Positions 6,979 to 13,476 of a stretch of 15,066 bases of DNA are shown here, piece after piece; the stretch's first letter is position 1; the number at the start of each line of letters is the position of its first letter. The notes under the pieces are model-generated. The model worked only from the letters and a program-made list of their open reading frames with translations, was not told the origin of the DNA and searched no databases. This DNA is from Anaerolineae bacterium. GTDB lineage: Bacteria > Chloroflexota > Anaerolineae > J102. The stretch spans positions 1-15,066 of the forward strand of contig JALSPL010000146.1 of NCBI GenBank assembly GCA_026985975.1, read 5' to 3'. The translations under genes were made by a program, and so were the position numbers.

Positions 6979-7152
6979 ATGCCCGACTTGCACCCCATCC
7001 TCCGGGCCCAAGCCCTCAGCGCCCGACAATGGGCCGCCATCGCCGAATTGCACGATGACGCCCTCATCACCGCTGGCGGAATGTTTCGGAGGTTGACGGT
7101 CCCTTTCAGACAAATGAACGCAAATTTGTCTGACGCTAACCATGGAGTATGA
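6979..7152 (+). pseudogene. Truncated 5' copy of the AddA-like helicase gene
   Basis: From 6991 to 7077 this frame repeats the start of the helicase gene at 7948-8034: 77 of 87 bases and 27 of 29 residues agree by hand count. The match stops one or two codons before the P-loop, after which the frame reads unrelated residues to a stop at 7150-7152. Of the ten base differences only one lies in the first 52 bases. Most of the others are synonymous, which suggests the two copies come from diverged, once-functional alleles. GGGAG at 6967-6971 stands seven bases before the ATG, a better ribosome site than that of the intact gene. This was probably the original start of the helicase, directly behind vapC. 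A 57-residue peptide may still be made. Confidence 0.85.
7106..7133. other. Perfect 10-bp stem hairpin upstream of the nucleotidyltransferase cassette
   Basis: TCAGACAAAT at 7106-7115 and ATTTGTCTGA at 7124-7133 are exact reverse complements around an eight-base loop. It lies at the tail of the broken helicase frame, about 28 bases before the -35 box of the next promoter. It could be an operator, a weak terminator for transcripts from vapBC, or a trace of the insertion. The right arm occurs again at 7780-7789, inside the last codons of the nucleotidyltransferase gene. Confidence 0.55.
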
Positions 7153-7160
7153 CTATCAGG

Positions 7161-7189
7161 TTGGCGCTGACTCTGATTATTGCTATACT
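7161..7189 (+). promoter_or_regulatory. Promoter of the nucleotidyltransferase cassette, probably leaderless
   Basis: TTGGCG at 7161-7166 and TATACT at 7184-7189 are exactly 17 bases apart, with an extended TG at 7181-7182. Only six bases separate the -10 box from the ATG at 7196, so transcription would start at or next to the start codon, giving an mRNA without a leader. Confidence 0.6.
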
Positions 7190-7195
7190 TGGTTT

Positions 7196-7408
7196 ATGGA
7201 TACGTTGGCTTCTGTTACTGTGGATCGAACCGCCATTGAAGTCTCTTCTTTATTCGATGAAGATGGCGAAATGGCTTACTGGTTGAAACAATCCCCCTAC
7301 GAACGTTTACGCGCGGTCGAACTCATGCGCCGTATTCTTTATGGATACCATCAACCTGCCCCGCGACTTCAGAGAGTTTTTGAAGTTGCTCAACGCTCAC
7401 AACGTTGA
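7196..7408 (+). CDS. Small protein paired with the nucleotidyltransferase (putative antitoxin)
   Basis: The 70-residue protein contains EMAYWLKQSPYERLRAVELM followed by RRILYGYH and RLQRVFEVAQR. This W-L-SP-ER-AVE-R...YGY...RLQRV pattern is one I recognise from small proteins encoded just before nucleotidyltransferase-fold genes in Chloroflexota and cyanobacteria. No function is established to my knowledge; an antitoxin role is inferred from the arrangement only. The ATG at 7196 is preferred over an in-frame ATG at 7142 because the latter lies upstream of the promoter. It has no Shine-Dalgarno, in keeping with leaderless translation. Its last 68 bases overlap the next gene in another frame. 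Confidence 0.65.
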   Translation: MDTLASVTVDRTAIEVSSLFDEDGEMAYWLKQSPYERLRAVELMRRILYGYHQPAPRLQRVFEVAQRSQR

Positions 7409-7793
7409 TTATCTTCTCGTTGGCGGCTATGCAGTCGCCTTTCATGGGTATCCGCGCGCCACGGCGGATATGGATATCTGGGTGGCGGTTAATGCCGTCA
7501 ACGCGGGGAAATTGGTGGATGTGTTGAAGGAATTTGGATTTGATGTTGCTGAATTGTCTGCAGAGCTTTTCTTGACGGAAAATCAGATTATACGTTTGGG
7601 GATGCCGCCAATGCGTATCGAGATTCATACTTCTATTTCTGGAGTGGATTTTGATGCCTGTTATGCGAATCGTGTGATGACTCAGTGGGACGGCGTCGAT
7701 GTGCCTTTGATAAATTTGGAACAACTCAAGATCAACAAGGCCGCCAGTGGTCGTTACAAAGATTTGAATGATCTGGAGCATTTGTCTGATTGA
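7341..7793 (+). CDS. Nucleotidyltransferase-fold protein (AbiEii/MenT-like putative toxin)
   Basis: The 150-residue protein has the polymerase-beta nucleotidyltransferase signature: LLVGGYAVAFHG at 25-36 with the GG pair, DMDIWV at 43-48 with two metal-binding Asp, and RIEIHT at 92-97 with the third acidic residue. The tail INLEQLKINKAASGRYKDLN (125-144) is typical of small, minimal family members. Relatives are toxins of type IV or related systems that may modify tRNA or proteins with nucleotides; the substrate here is unknown. The start lies 68 bases inside the preceding gene and is supported by the family-like N-terminus (NLPRDFREFLKLLNAHNVDY). No Shine-Dalgarno is visible, so translational coupling is likely. 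The gene is visibly more AT-rich than the helicase that follows, which fits acquisition. Confidence 0.8.
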   Translation: MDTINLPRDFREFLKLLNAHNVDYLLVGGYAVAFHGYPRATADMDIWVAVNAVNAGKLVDVLKEFGFDVAELSAELFLTENQIIRLGMPPMRIEIHTSISGVDFDACYANRVMTQWDGVDVPLINLEQLKINKAASGRYKDLNDLEHLSD

Positions 7794-7824
7794 GTTTCGT
7801 TTTTCCGGCATCCTCATCACCACT

Positions 7825-7936
7825 GGCCCGGGCCGCGCAACCTGACAGGTTCCCGCCGCGGCCTGGCTTCGCCAGCGTGTGCGCCCGCCGCCGGCAAGTC
7901 TCTCTGCCCAAAATGTTTCTTGGAACCTGTCAGGTT
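7825..7936. repeat. Repeat pair with inverted AACCTGACAGGTT arms, ahead of the helicase
   Basis: The left part (7825-7851) is the second copy of the 27-bp repeat found after hisG. Its last 13 bases, AACCTGACAGGTT (7839-7851), recur as the exact reverse complement at 7924-7936, 72 bases away. The right arm ends eight bases before the helicase ATG and contains the only CAGG that could serve as its Shine-Dalgarno. In RNA the two arms could pair and hide that site. The 7794-7944 spacer holds nothing else I can identify. Confidence 0.65.
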
Positions 7937-7944
7937 TAGCCACG

Positions 7945-10900
7945 ATGCACCCCATCCTCCAGGCCCAAGCCCTCAGCGCCCGACAATGGGCCGCCATCGT
8001 CGACCTCCACGACGACGCGCTGATTACCGCCGGCGCCGGCACAGGCAAGACCCGGACGCTGACAGCTCGCTATCTGCAACTACTGGCCAGCGGCCTTTCT
8101 CCGCGCCAGGTGGTGGCCATCACCTTCACCCGCAAGGCCGCCCGCGAAATGCGCAACCGCATCCGCGAGCAGGTGTGGGCCTACGCCGGGCGCGCGGGGC
8201 TGGCGGCTGACGAACGGGCGAAATGGCGCGGCATTGCCATCCAACTGGACGCGGCCCGCATCAGCACCATCCACGGTCTATGCCGCCAGATTTTGCAATC
8301 GCATCCCGCCGAAGCCCGGGTCGATCCCTATTTTCAGACCCTGGAAGAAGGACAGGCCCTCCTCATGCAGGAAGAATCGGTGGCCGACGCCCTCAACTGG
8401 GCCGCGAGCCAACCTCATCTGGCCGATTTGCTGGCCGCTGTTCCCGAATCGATGGTGCGGACGGCGGTCAAAACGCTGCTGGCGCGGGGCTCCGAAGCGC
8501 GGACGCTGCTGCAAGCGCATCCAGCAGAGCCAGACTCCCTGCTGGATGCCTGGGAGAGCTGGCTGGCGGGGGCGCAGAAGGCTCGCCTGCGGGAGATCAT
8601 GATTGATCCCGCCTGGCAGGACGCCCGCCAACGCATTGACGCCGCATCGCCGTTGGATCGTCACGACCGGTTGGCGGTGCAGGCGGCGCGGGCCCAAGAG
8701 GCGCTGTTGCTATTTGGAGACAGTGACGCCGGGGGGCTTCGGGCGGGGGCGGCTGCGCTGGCCGTGCTGGACTTGCGGGGCGGCAGCCTCAAGGCCTGGC
8801 CCGGCGGCAAAGATGAGAAAAGGGCTGTTGCAGACGCTCTAAAAATCCTGCGCCAGCCCTTCAAGCAGGAGGTCTGGCTGGGGGCGGGCCTGAATGCCCG
8901 GGATGAAGACGCGGCCCGGGCCCTGGTGCAGATTAAGGACATCGCCCTGGCCGCCATGCGCGCGTACGACGCCCGCAAAGCCGAAATGCAGGCCCTGGAT
9001 TTCGACGATCTGGAAGATCGGGCCATTCGTCTGCTGGCCGAGCATGACCAGGTGCGGGCCTGGTGGCAAGAGCAGGTGCAAGCCCTGCTGGTGGATGAAT
9101 TTCAGGACACCAACGCCCGTCAGACCCGGCTGCTGGATTTGCTGGACGGCGGACGGGGCGTGCGTTTTCTGGTGGGGGATGGCAAACAATCGATCTATCG
9201 TTTTCGTGGAGCCGATGTGGCGGTGTTTCAGAACTTGCGGCATGATTTCGAGGCCCGGGGCAAGCGCGTGGCGCCGCTGGATGAGACCTGGCGGGCGCAT
9301 CGGGCGTTGGTGGCGGGATTGAATGAGCTGCTGGCTCCGGTGCTGGGCGTAGCCCAACATCCCTGGGAAGTCTCCTTCGAACCGCTAACCCCGGCCCGGC
9401 CCCAGCCTCCCCGCTGCGCCGCCTCCCCCTCCATCGAATTTCTGCTGGCCGCGGGCAAGAAGAGCGATGGCGCCCTGGAACGGGCGGCCCGGGCCGTGGC
9501 CCGGCATCTGCGTCAATTGCTGGATGATGGCCGCTGCACCGCGGGCGATGTCGCCATTCTCACCCGCGCGTCCACCAGCTTTGCCGCCTATGAAAACGCG
9601 TTGGACGCCGCGGGCATTCCCTTCCTCACCCTGGCCGGGCGCGGCTTCTATCAGCGGCCCGAAATTCGAGATCTGGTCATCGTGGCCCGGGCCGCGGCCG
9701 ATCCCACCGACGATGTCGCCCTGGCCGGAGCCTTGCGCTCCCCCGGTCTGGGCCTCAGCGACGCCGCCCTCTATCAGCTCGCCCGCCAGCGCGACGCCAT
9801 GCGTCCCGACCGGGAATCGCCGCGTCCGCCCCTGTGGCTGGCGCTGACTCAGTCCATCGACGCCATTGCCGAGTCTGAGCGCTCGCGCGCCCAACGCGCC
9901 TTGCAGCTCATCGCAACGCTGCATGGCATGGCGGGTCGGGCCGCGATGGCCGATGTGCTCAAACATTATGTGGATGAGACCGACTATTTGGCCATGCTCA
10001 CCGCGGCCGGAGAAGCTCGCGCCGCCCGCAACGTCTCCAAACTGCTGGCCGATGTGCGGCAGGCGGGCTTCGTGCAGGTGGAGGATTTCATCGATTATGT
10101 GCGCCTGGCCCGGGCCGTAAACGTGCGGGAGGGCGAAGCGCCGGTGGTGGCCCAGGGCGCGGTGCAGATCATGACGGTGCATCGGGCCAAGGGGCTGGAG
10201 TTTCCCATCGTCATCATCGGCGATGTCAGCTATCAGGGCCGCGGGGGGCAGGGGCTGCTGCTGGCCGGGGAGCAGATTGCCTGGCGTCTGCCGTCGCCGC
10301 CGGGGGATAAGCAAAAGTCGGTTTTCTATGAGGCGCTGCTGGGGTTGGAGCAGCGTCAGGAGCAGGCGGAGGATAAGCGCCTGCTCTATGTGGCCGCCAC
10401 CCGCGCCCAGGAGCACCTCATCATCAATGGCGTGGCCGACCGCAGTCGGGGTTGGCTGGCATTGCTGGCCGACGCCGCGTCCTTGGATGCTGATTGTTTT
10501 GATGATGCCGGCGGCGTCGAGATCGTGACGAAACTTGCCCGCTGCACCGTCATTGCGGCGGACTGGACGCCCGCAGGAGCGACCGCATCGACCCCCACCG
10601 ACTCGCTGCGCCCGCCCCGTTTCCATCCCCACATGCTGACAGCCATCGCTGAGGAAGAAGAGGATGTGGATGAAAAGCGGAAAGAGGCGGAACAGAAGCC
10701 TGAGCGCCGGGTGTGGCGGGTGCTGCCGAAGGATGCACAGCGGGCCTGGGCTCCGGCCTGGGTGGTGGGCTCGCTCACCCATCGGGCCATCGAACTGGAG
10801 CGTTTCCCTGATGATCCCCGCTTCGATGATTGGTTCCGGGCCAGCGCTCGCGGCCTTGGCTTGAGCAATGAGGCCATGCTGGCTGACGCCCTGCGCCGCG

Positions 10901-11259
10901 CCCGCCAGCGACTGATCTCATTGCAAGCCAGTGACATCTGGCGCCAGATCATTCGCTCCGAGCGCCGGATACACGAAATCCCCTACAGCTACGAATCCCG
11001 GTCCGGTCGCGTCCAGCGCGGCGTCATCGATATCGCCTGGCGGCAGAATGGCCGCTGGCATCTCATCGATTTCAAGACCGATCGCATCAAGGACCGTCCG
11101 GCGATGCAGGCCCGCATCCAGAAAAAGCGCTATGACCGGCAGGTTCGGCGCTACATTCAGGCCATGGAAAAATTCCTGGGCGAGAAACCGCAGGCGTGGC
11201 TCTGCTTTCTCGATGTCGCGGGCGAGGTGGTCGTCGTCGAGATCACCGACGAGCTGTAA
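7945..11259 (+). CDS. AddA/RecB-like UvrD-family helicase with C-terminal nuclease
   Basis: The 1104-residue protein has a complete superfamily 1 helicase core: Q motif (SARQWAAI, 11-18), Walker A GAGTGKT at 30-36, TFTRKAAREM at 60-69, Walker B VDEFQDT around 383-389, VGDGKQSIYRFRGAD from 410, TVHRAKGLEFP from 744 and LLYVAATRA at 813-821. A RecB-type PD-(D/E)XK nuclease follows: GSLTH (942-946), GVID (1026-1029), DFKTD (1042-1046, catalytic Asp and Lys) and QVRRY (1066-1070). All nuclease residues are present. AddA of AddAB end-processing enzymes has this layout (about 1230 residues in Bacillus). No addB is in the window, so a stand-alone role in repair or phage defence is possible. ATG 7945 is chosen because a broken paralogous copy begins at the equivalent codons. 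A GTG at 7879 would add repeat-derived residues. Confidence 0.93.
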   Translation: MHPILQAQALSARQWAAIVDLHDDALITAGAGTGKTRTLTARYLQLLASGLSPRQVVAITFTRKAAREMRNRIREQVWAYAGRAGLAADERAKWRGIAIQLDAARISTIHGLCRQILQSHPAEARVDPYFQTLEEGQALLMQEESVADALNWAASQPHLADLLAAVPESMVRTAVKTLLARGSEARTLLQAHPAEPDSLLDAWESWLAGAQKARLREIMIDPAWQDARQRIDAASPLDRHDRLAVQAARAQEALLLFGDSDAGGLRAGAAALAVLDLRGGSLKAWPGGKDEKRAVADALKILRQPFKQEVWLGAGLNARDEDAARALVQIKDIALAAMRAYDARKAEMQALDFDDLEDRAIRLLAEHDQVRAWWQEQVQALLVDEFQDTNARQTRLLDLLDGGRGVRFLVGDGKQSIYRFRGADVAVFQNLRHDFEARGKRVAPLDETWRAHRALVAGLNELLAPVLGVAQHPWEVSFEPLTPARPQPPRCAASPSIEFLLAAGKKSDGALERAARAVARHLRQLLDDGRCTAGDVAILTRASTSFAAYENALDAAGIPFLTLAGRGFYQRPEIRDLVIVARAAADPTDDVALAGALRSPGLGLSDAALYQLARQRDAMRPDRESPRPPLWLALTQSIDAIAESERSRAQRALQLIATLHGMAGRAAMADVLKHYVDETDYLAMLTAAGEARAARNVSKLLADVRQAGFVQVEDFIDYVRLARAVNVREGEAPVVAQGAVQIMTVHRAKGLEFPIVIIGDVSYQGRGGQGLLLAGEQIAWRLPSPPGDKQKSVFYEALLGLEQRQEQAEDKRLLYVAATRAQEHLIINGVADRSRGWLALLADAASLDADCFDDAGGVEIVTKLARCTVIAADWTPAGATASTPTDSLRPPRFHPHMLTAIAEEEEDVDEKRKEAEQKPERRVWRVLPKDAQRAWAPAWVVGSLTHRAIELERFPDDPRFDDWFRASARGLGLSNEAMLADALRRARQRLISLQASDIWRQIIRSERRIHEIPYSYESRSGRVQRGVIDIAWRQNGRWHLIDFKTDRIKDRPAMQARIQKKRYDRQVRRYIQAMEKFLGEKPQAWLCFLDVAGEVVVVEITDEL

Positions 11260-11315
11260 ATCGCCCATCGCGACAGGAAAGTGATGAAAAACTGATGCGG
11301 AGATGGTTGGATCGA

Positions 11316-11453
11316 CTGAAAAAAGCTTGATCTCACGCCAAGCTGCCAAGGCGCAAAGGAAAATATCATGGTTTCGCCAAGGAAAAGTGGCTGAAATCAC
11401 ACCATTTTCGCTGTCTTCTCTATCGTCGCTGCTGATCGCGACCTTTTTTCAGG
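11316..11453 (-). repeat. MITE-like repeat, right copy (about 138 bp, inverted)
   Basis: The reverse complement of this stretch aligns along its whole length with 6046-6184. Termini are CTGAAAAAAGCTT at the left and CCTTTTTTCAGG (11442-11453) at the right, again near-perfect inverted repeats of each other. The best-conserved core reads TGATATTTTCCTTTGCG on the minus strand. It begins 56 bases after the helicase stop, at the right edge of the accessory block. No terminator for the helicase gene is evident in 11260-11315. Confidence 0.7.
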
Positions 11454-11544
11454 GGGGCATGGTTTGACGCCTTATGAACGGAATGCTTTCTTCACCCGCC
11501 AGCGCATGATGCCCGCGGGTGCGCATCCGGCCGCCTCGTCGCCG

Positions 11545-11573
11545 TTGCACCTGCGACTCGGGCGTGGTAAGAT
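11545..11573 (+). promoter_or_regulatory. Promoter for the lipoprotein gene
   Basis: TTGCAC at 11545-11550 and TAAGAT at 11568-11573 are 17 bases apart, with an extended TG at 11565-11566. Transcription would start near 11580, leaving a leader of about 118 bases. The open frame at 11464-11697 that crosses this promoter has no recognisable content and no ribosome site, so it is not called as a gene. Confidence 0.5.
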
Positions 11574-11697
11574 GCGTGGCTGCAAGACAACCTGCGTTTC
11601 TGAAACATCATGCGAAAAACGAGGCGGTTCTGGCGTCGGGCCTCAACCGACGTTCGTCGTCGCAAGCTCGCTTGAGAAAAAAGGAGAGATGAGGTAA

Positions 11698-13242
11698 ATG
11701 GAACGAATAAAACGGATTTTCATCCTGGGAGCGTTTGTTGCTGCGTTGTTGGGGGTTGGCGCCTGCAATGTACAAGGAGGCGCCGTCCCGGCTATCACCG
11801 TAAGCGGCATACAGACTGTTATCCCTGTCACAGCACTTCCAGAGCCGACCAGGCGCCCCACGGATGCAAGCGTTTCACCTGCGGCGACGCAGACTGCTGT
11901 CTCGATCGTTGGTCAGGACGTCATCCCGCAAGAACAGGCGCAAAAGGACGCTCAAGAACAGGCGCAAAAGGACGCTGGCAGTTGGCGGCCTCGGGAGTTC
12001 TTGCTTAGCGCCTATAATCCGCCTTATGCCTGGCGCGAGCCGCCATACGAAGATGCCACCTTCTTGTATTATAAAAATGCCAATTTCGACAATTTTCTGT
12101 GGGTGAGAGATGATGACGCCCTCATGCAAAAGGTGCATGAGCATGGCTTCAAGTACTTTTTCGACGTCGGCTCGGTAATCGGAGAGGATCTACTAAGAGG
12201 CAGCCCTGATAGCGTTCCGCCGCAAGTCACGGATGAGATGTTGCGGCGGCTCGATGCAGCTATCGATAAATATAAAGATGATCCCGATTTGATCGGCTAT
12301 TACATTTGCGACGAGCCTTTTCCTTCCGGTTTTCAAAACATCGCCCGAGTCATGCAAAGAATCAAGGAAAAAGACCCTGCGCGCGTCAGCCTTGTCAATC
12401 TCTGGCCCTATTTTGAAAATGAAATAGGCGATGATGATTATATCGAGGATTTCATTCAGACAACGAAGGCGGAATTGCTGTGCGCGGATCGCTATAATTT
12501 TTTCACAGGATGGGATGAAAATGACGAATATCTTGCTGAACTGGCGCGGATTAGAAAGCACGCATTACAACATCACATCCCCTTTTATTTTATCGTTCAG
12601 GCCGTCGGAACTCAGGGGACCAGCGTGGGAACGCCCGGAGGCGGGGATGAATATCTGGAATGGCGAACGCCAAACCGGGCCGAGCACAGGTGGCTGGTCT
12701 ATTCAGCGCTGACGTATGGCGTGCATGGACTCATCTGGTTCCATTGGGATGGTCAGGATTGGGGCGTGATACAGAATCCGGATAGAGAAATTATTTATCC
12801 TTCTCTCCAAAGCATCAATGCCGAGATCTCTGTACTGAAGGAGATCATGCTGCATTTGACGACCACCTATGTTTATCAAACCAAAGATGTGCAAGCTGCC
12901 ATGGGTGCGGAGCCTGCCAGATATTTGATCAATGCTGCGGATGACGCTGATTTGCTGGTAGGTTTTTTTCGGGATGATGGAGGAAATGAGGATTATTTCA
13001 TGCTTATGAACAAAAGTTATTCCGAGCCGGTAGCCCCCGAGATCACGATAAACGCCGTCCTGGATAGTCTTCAGGCGTTTAATGTCGAAAATAATCGGTG
13101 GGAGGAGATTCCTTTTGAAAAGAAGACGTCCAGTACGGTCTTTACAGTTCATTTGCGAAAAGGCGGCGGTCGGCTATTCAAGTTCAAGCAGGAAGATGCT
13201 CATCGACTTCTTTTGCCGCTTACCCTGAGAAGCTATCCTTAG
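11698..13242 (+). CDS. Secreted lipoprotein with probable glycosidase-like barrel
   Basis: The 514-residue protein starts with a lipoprotein signal: basic MERIKR, a hydrophobic stretch, then the lipobox VGAC with Cys23 as lipidated residue. Residues about 24-95 form a Pro/Thr/Ser/Gln-rich linker with two identical eight-residue units (QEQAQKDA). From about 96 to 420 strands and helices alternate as in a TIM barrel. GYYICDEP (200-207) resembles the end of strand 4 in acid-base glycosidases, Glu206 being a possible catalytic acid, and GLIWFHWDG lies later. A beta-rich end (about 420-500) may be a small accessory domain. The extreme C-terminus LLLPLTLRSYP resembles tails I associate with Chloroflexota exported proteins. 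Substrate is unknown. AAGGAG and GAGG precede the ATG. Base composition is lower in GC than the his genes. Confidence 0.6.
   Translation: MERIKRIFILGAFVAALLGVGACNVQGGAVPAITVSGIQTVIPVTALPEPTRRPTDASVSPAATQTAVSIVGQDVIPQEQAQKDAQEQAQKDAGSWRPREFLLSAYNPPYAWREPPYEDATFLYYKNANFDNFLWVRDDDALMQKVHEHGFKYFFDVGSVIGEDLLRGSPDSVPPQVTDEMLRRLDAAIDKYKDDPDLIGYYICDEPFPSGFQNIARVMQRIKEKDPARVSLVNLWPYFENEIGDDDYIEDFIQTTKAELLCADRYNFFTGWDENDEYLAELARIRKHALQHHIPFYFIVQAVGTQGTSVGTPGGGDEYLEWRTPNRAEHRWLVYSALTYGVHGLIWFHWDGQDWGVIQNPDREIIYPSLQSINAEISVLKEIMLHLTTTYVYQTKDVQAAMGAEPARYLINAADDADLLVGFFRDDGGNEDYFMLMNKSYSEPVAPEITINAVLDSLQAFNVENNRWEEIPFEKKTSSTVFTVHLRKGGGRLFKFKQEDAHRLLLPLTLRSYP
11929..11976 (+). repeat. Perfect 24-bp tandem duplication inside the lipoprotein linker
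   Basis: Two identical 24-base units (11929-11952 and 11953-11976) encode QEQAQKDA twice. Identity at every third-codon position points to a recent duplication; unit number may vary between strains. It lengthens the flexible linker between lipid anchor and barrel. Confidence 0.95.
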
Positions 13243-13265
13243 ATCCAGTTGAGCTAATTTTATTT
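13239..13265 (+). terminator. Possible terminator of the lipoprotein gene
   Basis: TTAGATC (13239-13245) and GAGCTAA (13251-13257) pair with one mismatch around a five-base loop and are followed by TTTTATTT. The stem is short and AT-rich and overlaps the stop codon, so it is a weak candidate. Confidence 0.35.
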
Positions 13266-13365
13266 GTGTCATCCTGAGTAGCCCCACAGCGCACGGGCGC
13301 TGCTCAAAATGGAGGAAACTTCGTCAGGTTCGACAATATCACATCCTCGGCGATTCGTTTCTTGC

Positions 13366-13403
13366 TACGTCATTCCGACGACCGCAGGGAGGAGGAATCT
13401 AGC
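13366..13403 (+). repeat. 38-bp copy of one half of the 1004-1122 repeat
   Basis: Identical to 1006-1043 over 38 bases; homology stops abruptly on both sides, so this is a solo or truncated half without the matching right end. Further up, GTCATCCTGAG near 13267 resembles the start of a related intergenic repeat type, so the spacer 13266-13403 appears to be largely repeat-derived. It ends five bases before the -35 box of the transporter promoter. Confidence 0.7.
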
Positions 13404-13407
13404 TCAT

Positions 13408-13436
13408 TTGATGTCCGCGCCGTCGTGTTGTAAAAT
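13408..13436 (+). promoter_or_regulatory. Promoter for the potassium transporter
   Basis: TTGATG at 13408-13413 and TAAAAT at 13431-13436 are 17 bases apart. Transcription would begin near 13443, immediately before the ATG of the short leader ORF at 13444, which would then be translated without a leader. Confidence 0.5.
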
Positions 13437-13443
13437 GCCCGTC

Positions 13444-13476
13444 ATGAATTGCACATCACCCTGTTCGTCATCATGA
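13444..13476 (+). CDS. Possible 10-codon leader ORF before ktrB
   Basis: ATG at 13444 opens a ten-codon frame (MNCTSPCSSS) whose stop overlaps the transporter start codon as ATGA (13473-13476). The ATG lies seven bases after the -10 box, so it could start right at the 5' end of the mRNA. The transporter has no Shine-Dalgarno of its own, which makes translational coupling through this ORF an attractive explanation. A chance ORF of this length is also possible. Confidence 0.35.
   Translation: MNCTSPCSSS

Noticed and set aside
7825..7936. CRISPR array
   Set aside because: Only two or three short repeat units, with unequal spacing and inverted orientation; no regular spacers and no cas genes.
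9385..10782. Minus-strand open frame of 465 codons inside the helicase gene
   Set aside because: Antisense shadow of conserved helicase motifs; biased composition and no ribosome site.
11464..11697. 77-codon frame before the lipoprotein gene
   Set aside because: No recognisable content, no ribosome site, crosses the predicted lipoprotein promoter and begins at the edge of the repeat.
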